A stretch of 8,869 bases of DNA from an uncultured Actinomycetes bacterium (GTDB lineage Bacteria; Actinomycetota; Acidimicrobiia; Acidimicrobiales; Acidimicrobilacustridaceae). Below, in pieces: positions 5,890 through 8,869 of this stretch. Numbering within the stretch: the first letter of the stretch is position 1; each line of letters opens with the position of its first letter. The notes beneath the pieces were generated by a model. That model saw only the letters and a program-made list of their open reading frames with translations, was not told the origin of the DNA and did no database searches. Position numbers and translations under genes: made by a program. The stretch is from NCBI GenBank assembly GCA_945957335.1, contig CAMFLJ010000141.1, forward strand, positions 1 through 8,869. The letters run 5' to 3'.

Positions 5890-5907
5890 GCCCGGGTGAT
5901 CTGAGCC
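5881..5907 (+). repeat. Tandem 12-bp repeat spanning the stop codon (15-bp period)
   Basis: GTGATCTGAGCC occurs at 5881-5892 and again at 5896-5907. Because the period is 15 bp, the second copy repeats the Val-Ile-stop codons in frame, giving a back-up stop 15 nt after the first. It looks like a small slippage duplication at the gene end. Confidence 0.8.
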
Positions 5908-6065
5908 TCGGCCGCGCTCGGCGCGTCGCCGACGATCACCGCACTCCCCCGCCACGCCAAAAGTACCGCGGGGGTGGGGGCTTGCCGCAAACGACCGATC
6001 CGTGCTGACCATGACCGGTCCGTCCCGCCGATCCGGCGGGCGGCGACGAGCGAGGGGGACGGCGG
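5890..6065 (+). promoter_or_regulatory. COQ4-like/hydroxylase intergenic region with hairpins
   Basis: This 176-bp gap holds no gene I can support. A 6-bp hairpin with a 3-nt loop (5918-5932) follows the COQ4-like stop. It is nested in a wider GTGATC/GATCAC pair (5896-5901, 5934-5939). It has no U-tract, so termination is uncertain. A 7-bp perfect stem with an ATC loop (6024-6040) lies 25 nt before the hydroxylase ATG and would be in its leader. A TTGCCG (5982-5987) might be a -35 box, but the nearest -10 candidate, GACCAT (6007-6012), is 19 nt away and weak. Confidence 0.3.
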
Positions 6066-7556
6066 ATGGACGAGCACGAGGTCGTGATCGCAGGCGGAGG
6101 GCCGACCGGGATGATGCTGGCGGCCGAGCTGGCCCTCGCGGGGGTCGACGCAGTGATCGTCGAGCGCCGCCTCGACCAGTCCGTCGACGGGTCGCGCGCC
6201 GGCGGGCTGCACTCGCGCACGATGGAGGTCCTCGACCAGCGCGGCGTGGTCGAGCGCTTCACGTCGGCCGGCCAGACCTACCCGGCGGTCGGGTGGGCCC
6301 AGATGACGCTGCCGATGGACGACGTCCCCAGCCGGCACAACTGCGTGCTCGGCCTGTGGCAGAGCGCGTTCGAGCCGATCCTCGCCGACTGGGTCGCCGA
6401 GCTCGGCGTGCCGACGGTCCGGGGGGTGGAGGTCGTCGGCCTGACGCAGGACGACGACGGCGGCGACGTCACCCTCTCCGACGGGTCGACGTTGCGGGGC
6501 CGCTACCTCGTGGGGTGCGACGGCGGCCGCAGCCTGGTCCGCAAGGCCGCCGGCATCGACTTCGTCGGCCTCGACCCGTCGACCAGCTGGATGATCGCCG
6601 AGGTCGAGATGGCGGGCGAGCCCGAGCTCGGCATCCGCTACGACGACCGGGGCATGCACGCGCTGGGCCGTCGCCTGCCCGACGAGCCGGTGCGCGTGGT
6701 CCTCACCGAGCCGACGCCCGACCGCACCACCGAGCCCACCATCGACGAGCTGCGCGCCGCGCTGATCAGCGTCTACGGCAGCGACTTCGGCCTCGTCTCG
6801 GCCGGATGGATCTCGTGGTTCACCGACGCCGTGCGCCAGGCCGCCACCTACCGCTCGGGCCGGGTGCTGGTGGCCGGCGACGCCGCCCACGTCCACCCGC
6901 CCCAGGGTGGCCAGGGGCTCAACGTCGGCGTGCAGGACGCCGTGAACCTGGGCTGGAAGCTGGCGCAGGTCGTGAAGGGCACCGCTCCCGATTCGCTGCT
7001 CGACACCTACCACGACGAGCGCCACCCGGTCGGTGCCCGCGTGCTCCACAACACGATGGCGCAGGTCGCCATCGCCACCCCCGGAGCGCGGCACCAGGCC
7101 CTGCGCGACAGCCTGCCCTCGCTCATGGTCTTCGACGGTCCCCGCCTCGAGATCGTCGGGATGATCTCGGGCCTCGACGTCCGCTACGACCTCGGCGCCG
7201 ACGACGCGCACCCCGTGGTGGGGCGGCGGATGCCCGATCTCGACCTGGTCGTCGACGGCCGCATCACCCGGGTGTACGAGCTGCTGCACCAGGCCCGGCC
7301 GGTGCTGCTCTCCTTCGGCGCCACCGGCTCGGCGGCCGGGCCCGACGTCGGGCCGTGGGCCGATCGGGTCGTGCTCGTGTCGGGCGAGTCGACCGCAGCC
7401 GGAGCCACCGAGTGGGAGCTGCCGGTCATCGGGCCCGTCGACGCCCCCGCTGCCGTGCTCATCCGGCCCGACGGGCATGTGGCCTGGGCCGGCGAGCTCA
7501 CCGACCCCGCTCTGCCCGACGCGCTCACCCGCTGGTTCGGCCCGCCCCGGCGGTGA
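6066..7556 (+). CDS. Class A FAD-dependent aromatic hydroxylase (PgaE/RdmE-like) with C-terminal thioredoxin-like domain
   Basis: This 496-residue flavoprotein monooxygenase has all three class A fingerprints. They are the dinucleotide-binding GGGPTG at 10-15 (after VVIA), the DG motif LVGCDGGRSLVRKAAG at 148-163, and the GD motif VLVAGDAAHVHPPQGGQGLN at 267-286. R44 and H49 (DGSRAGGLHSRTMEVL) lie where FAD contacts occur in PgaE- and MtmOIV-like enzymes. Residues about 380-496 form the thioredoxin-like C-terminal domain, ending in VLIRPDGHVAWAG (464-476). These enzymes use NAD(P)H and O2 to hydroxylate phenolic or polycyclic aromatic rings. The substrate cannot be predicted, and there is no polyketide synthase here. 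ATG 6066 is preceded by GAGGGGG. It lies 176 bp after the COQ4-like gene on the same strand. Its end overlaps the convergent hypothetical gene by 32 bp. Confidence 0.93.
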   Translation: MDEHEVVIAGGGPTGMMLAAELALAGVDAVIVERRLDQSVDGSRAGGLHSRTMEVLDQRGVVERFTSAGQTYPAVGWAQMTLPMDDVPSRHNCVLGLWQSAFEPILADWVAELGVPTVRGVEVVGLTQDDDGGDVTLSDGSTLRGRYLVGCDGGRSLVRKAAGIDFVGLDPSTSWMIAEVEMAGEPELGIRYDDRGMHALGRRLPDEPVRVVLTEPTPDRTTEPTIDELRAALISVYGSDFGLVSAGWISWFTDAVRQAATYRSGRVLVAGDAAHVHPPQGGQGLNVGVQDAVNLGWKLAQVVKGTAPDSLLDTYHDERHPVGARVLHNTMAQVAIATPGARHQALRDSLPSLMVFDGPRLEIVGMISGLDVRYDLGADDAHPVVGRRMPDLDLVVDGRITRVYELLHQARPVLLSFGATGSAAGPDVGPWADRVVLVSGESTAAGATEWELPVIGPVDAPAAVLIRPDGHVAWAGELTDPALPDALTRWFGPPRR

Positions 7557-7947
7557 GGAGCTCGACCAGACGCTCGGGCTCGGCCACCGTCACCGTGAGG
7601 CCGGGGTGGCGGATCCGGCCCCAGGGATCGATGCCGGGCACCGGCTCACGGAACGTCAGGCACACGCCCCGGCGGTCGGTCGTGGCGAACGTGAGGCCCC
7701 GGTCCTGCATCGACAGGTGGGCCGGGCCGGCCACCTTGAACCACGTGTAGGGGCCGGTGACCTCAGCCGACGCGATGTTGGCGAGCGGCGTGTCGACCAC
7801 CCACGGGCCGAACCGGGCGACGAACCGCTCGTGGTGGAGCTCGACCATCGCCCGGCGGGCCGTCACGCCGAAGGGCAGGCTCGCCAGCCCGAACCACCGG
7901 TCGATCGCGAAGGGGAGGATCACGACGTCGCGTCGCTCGATGTCCAT
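7525..7947 (-). CDS. Conserved hypothetical protein (actinobacterial family)
   Basis: The 140-residue product has no transmembrane segment and no catalytic motif I recognise. It is rich in short beta-strand-like stretches (MVELHHERFVARFGPWVVDTP at 34-54, AEVTGPYTWFKVAG at 61-74, GVCLTFREPVPGID at 94-107). The pattern resembles PH-like small proteins found in mycobacteria and relatives, but I cannot assign a function. Aromatic residues are frequent for its length. ATG 7947 follows a minus-strand TAGGGA 6 nt upstream and only a weak GGGA purine run, so it may be leaderless. It is convergent with and overlaps the hydroxylase (7525-7556), and is divergent from the DUF222 gene across a 71-bp gap. 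Confidence 0.78.
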   Translation of the reverse strand: MDIERRDVVILPFAIDRWFGLASLPFGVTARRAMVELHHERFVARFGPWVVDTPLANIASAEVTGPYTWFKVAGPAHLSMQDRGLTFATTDRRGVCLTFREPVPGIDPWGRIRHPGLTVTVAEPERLVELLTAGAGRTSG

Positions 7948-8005
7948 CGCTCGTCCCTACCCCACAGCCCCCATCGCGCCCCGAAGGACTGTCACACCCC
8001 CTGCG

Positions 8006-8011
8006 TAGGGT
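8006..8011 (+). promoter_or_regulatory. Probable -10 element of a leaderless promoter for the DUF222 gene
   Basis: TAGGGT fits the actinobacterial TANNNT -10 consensus and ends exactly 7 nt before ATG 8019, so transcription would begin at or near the start codon. No Shine-Dalgarno is present between them and no clear -35 box is visible. The 71-bp gap 7948-8018 also serves the divergent hypothetical gene. Confidence 0.45.
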
Positions 8012-8018
8012 GATCTGC

Positions 8019-8869
8019 ATGGGTTCGGGAGCGGGGTTCGAGTCGGTCGGGAGGGGGTCCATCGCCGCGGCGGCGGACGCCGTCGACGCGCTCTCGATCG
8101 CCGTCGACCACGACGACCTGCTGCACGTGCTCCGGGTGCGCGACCGGCTCGAGGCCAGGCTCACCGAGGCCGTCGGTCGGTTCGACGCCGGCGAGCTGTG
8201 GGGCGACGTCGGCGCCACCTCGATGACCCGCTGGCTGGTGGTCGAGGCGCGAATGGAGGAGGGCGCCGCCCGCCGCCTGGTGCGCCAGGCCGGTCGCCTC
8301 GCCGGGTGGCCCGTGCTCGCCGCCGCCCACGCCGCAGGGGCCGTGAGCTCCGGGCAGGTCGAGATCGTCACCACCCGGGTGAAGCCCCGCCACGTCGCCC
8401 TCTTCGCCGAGCACGAGGCCGCCCTCGTGCCGGCGCTCGCGCTGCTCGACATCGAGGGCACCATCACCGCCATCGCCGAGTGGTGCGCCCGGGCCGACGC
8501 CCTGCTCGACGCCGAGCCACCCGAGCCCAAGCGCTCCACCCTCCACCTCGACACCGTCGGCGACCGTCACCGCCTCGACGGCGACCTCGACGGCGACGAC
8601 GGGGCCATCGTCGCCGAGGCGCTGCGCCTGGCGGCCCGGCACGACGACGACACCGACGAGCGCCCGCGCAGCCGCAGCGAGCGCCTGGCCGACGCCTTCA
8701 CCGACCTGTGCGCCCGCTTCCTGCGCGACCACGAGACCCCCAAGGCCAACCCCGGCCGGCAGCGCCCGGGCGTCAACGTCGTCATCGACGCCCCGCAGCT
8801 GGCGGCGCTCGAGCTCCAGCAGCTCGGCATCACCGATGAGCACGAGCTCGACGACCTCCTCGACGGGTG
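8019..8869 (+). CDS. DUF222 / HNH endonuclease family protein (13E12-type), 3' end outside the window
   Basis: An open frame from ATG 8019 runs uninterrupted to the window edge, giving 283 codons plus two bases. The translation matches the DUF222 domain of 13E12-repeat/HNH proteins. It has an N-terminal helix (residues 15-60), then GELWGDVGATSMTRWLVVEAR at 58-78. A conserved helix follows (ARRLVRQAGRLAGWPVLAAA, 84-103), with AGAVSSGQVEIVTTRVKP at 106-123. There is a charged segment with GDLDGDDGAIVAEALR (188-203) and RSRSERLADAFTDLC (217-231). The HNH nuclease domain normally lies about 50-100 residues further on and is not visible. The family is highly multiplied in actinobacterial genomes, with mobile-element associations but poorly known function. 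It is apparently leaderless (TAGGGT 7 nt upstream). Confidence 0.9.
   Translation, partial: MGSGAGFESVGRGSIAAAADAVDALSIAVDHDDLLHVLRVRDRLEARLTEAVGRFDAGELWGDVGATSMTRWLVVEARMEEGAARRLVRQAGRLAGWPVLAAAHAAGAVSSGQVEIVTTRVKPRHVALFAEHEAALVPALALLDIEGTITAIAEWCARADALLDAEPPEPKRSTLHLDTVGDRHRLDGDLDGDDGAIVAEALRLAARHDDDTDERPRSRSERLADAFTDLCARFLRDHETPKANPGRQRPGVNVVIDAPQLAALELQQLGITDEHELDDLLDG

Noticed and set aside
5918..5932. Rho-independent terminator after the COQ4-like gene
   Set aside because: The stem is only 6 bp and no T-run follows, so I describe it as a hairpin only.
4579..6012. 477-codon minus-strand open frame across the ABM-like and COQ4-like genes
   Set aside because: It is rich in Gly, Arg, Val and Ala with no recognisable domain. 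It mirrors the codon bias of the real plus-strand genes, which do match families.
5688..7478. 596-codon minus-strand open frame opposite the FAD hydroxylase
   Set aside because: The plus-strand frame has unmistakable flavoprotein motifs. The antisense frame is low complexity and follows from G/C third positions.
1..8869. Mobile element, phage, CRISPR, toxin-antitoxin or defence system
   Set aside because: No transposase, integrase, repeat array, terminal repeats or recognised defence genes were seen. The DUF222 protein alone does not establish a mobile element.

Overview
The window is very GC-rich, with G or C at almost every third codon position, and it uses GTG starts. It carries families typical of Actinomycetota: a DUF222/13E12-type HNH protein, a DUF4287 protein, an ECF42-type sigma factor with its DGPF partner, and a PgaE/RdmE-like flavin hydroxylase. 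I infer a high-GC actinobacterium, possibly Acidimicrobiia, but sequence reading alone cannot fix the taxon. I see no rRNA, tRNA, CRISPR array, insertion sequence or prophage gene.

Left part (1-1351): a probable gene start leaves the window to the left on the minus strand (69-1). A divergent promoter region separates it from a ferritin-like, R2-type diiron carboxylate protein (212-1351, plus). The 3' end of that gene overlaps the convergent sigma-factor gene by 9 bp.

Minus-strand block (4255-1343): transcribed right to left are an SMP-30/gluconolactonase-like protein, a carboxymuconolactone-decarboxylase (CMD) family protein, a YCII/DGPF-motif protein and an ECF42-type sigma factor with a long TPR-like C-terminal extension. 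The DGPF and sigma genes are 2 nt apart. In front of the DGPF gene lies TGTCGA-17 nt-CGTC, which matches the ECF42 target promoter as I remember it. This suggests an autoregulated module.

Central plus-strand block (4376-7556): a DUF4287 protein and a dimeric alpha/beta-barrel (ABM/cyclase-like) protein are coupled by a 4-bp stop/start overlap. A perfect 6-bp-arm inverted repeat then precedes a protein with the COQ4 signature HDxxH-x11-E behind an extra helical N-terminal domain. After a 176-bp gap comes a class A FAD aromatic hydroxylase with a thioredoxin-like C-terminus. The CMD, ABM-like, COQ4-like and hydroxylase genes give the region a flavour of aromatic or quinone chemistry, but no complete pathway can be read.

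Right part (7525-8869): a conserved hypothetical gene on the minus strand overlaps the hydroxylase 3' end by 32 bp. It is divergent from a DUF222/HNH-family gene that runs off the right edge. Several genes (starts at 69 minus, 4951 plus, 8019 plus) have a TANNNT hexamer 7-8 nt before the start codon and no Shine-Dalgarno, suggesting leaderless transcripts.
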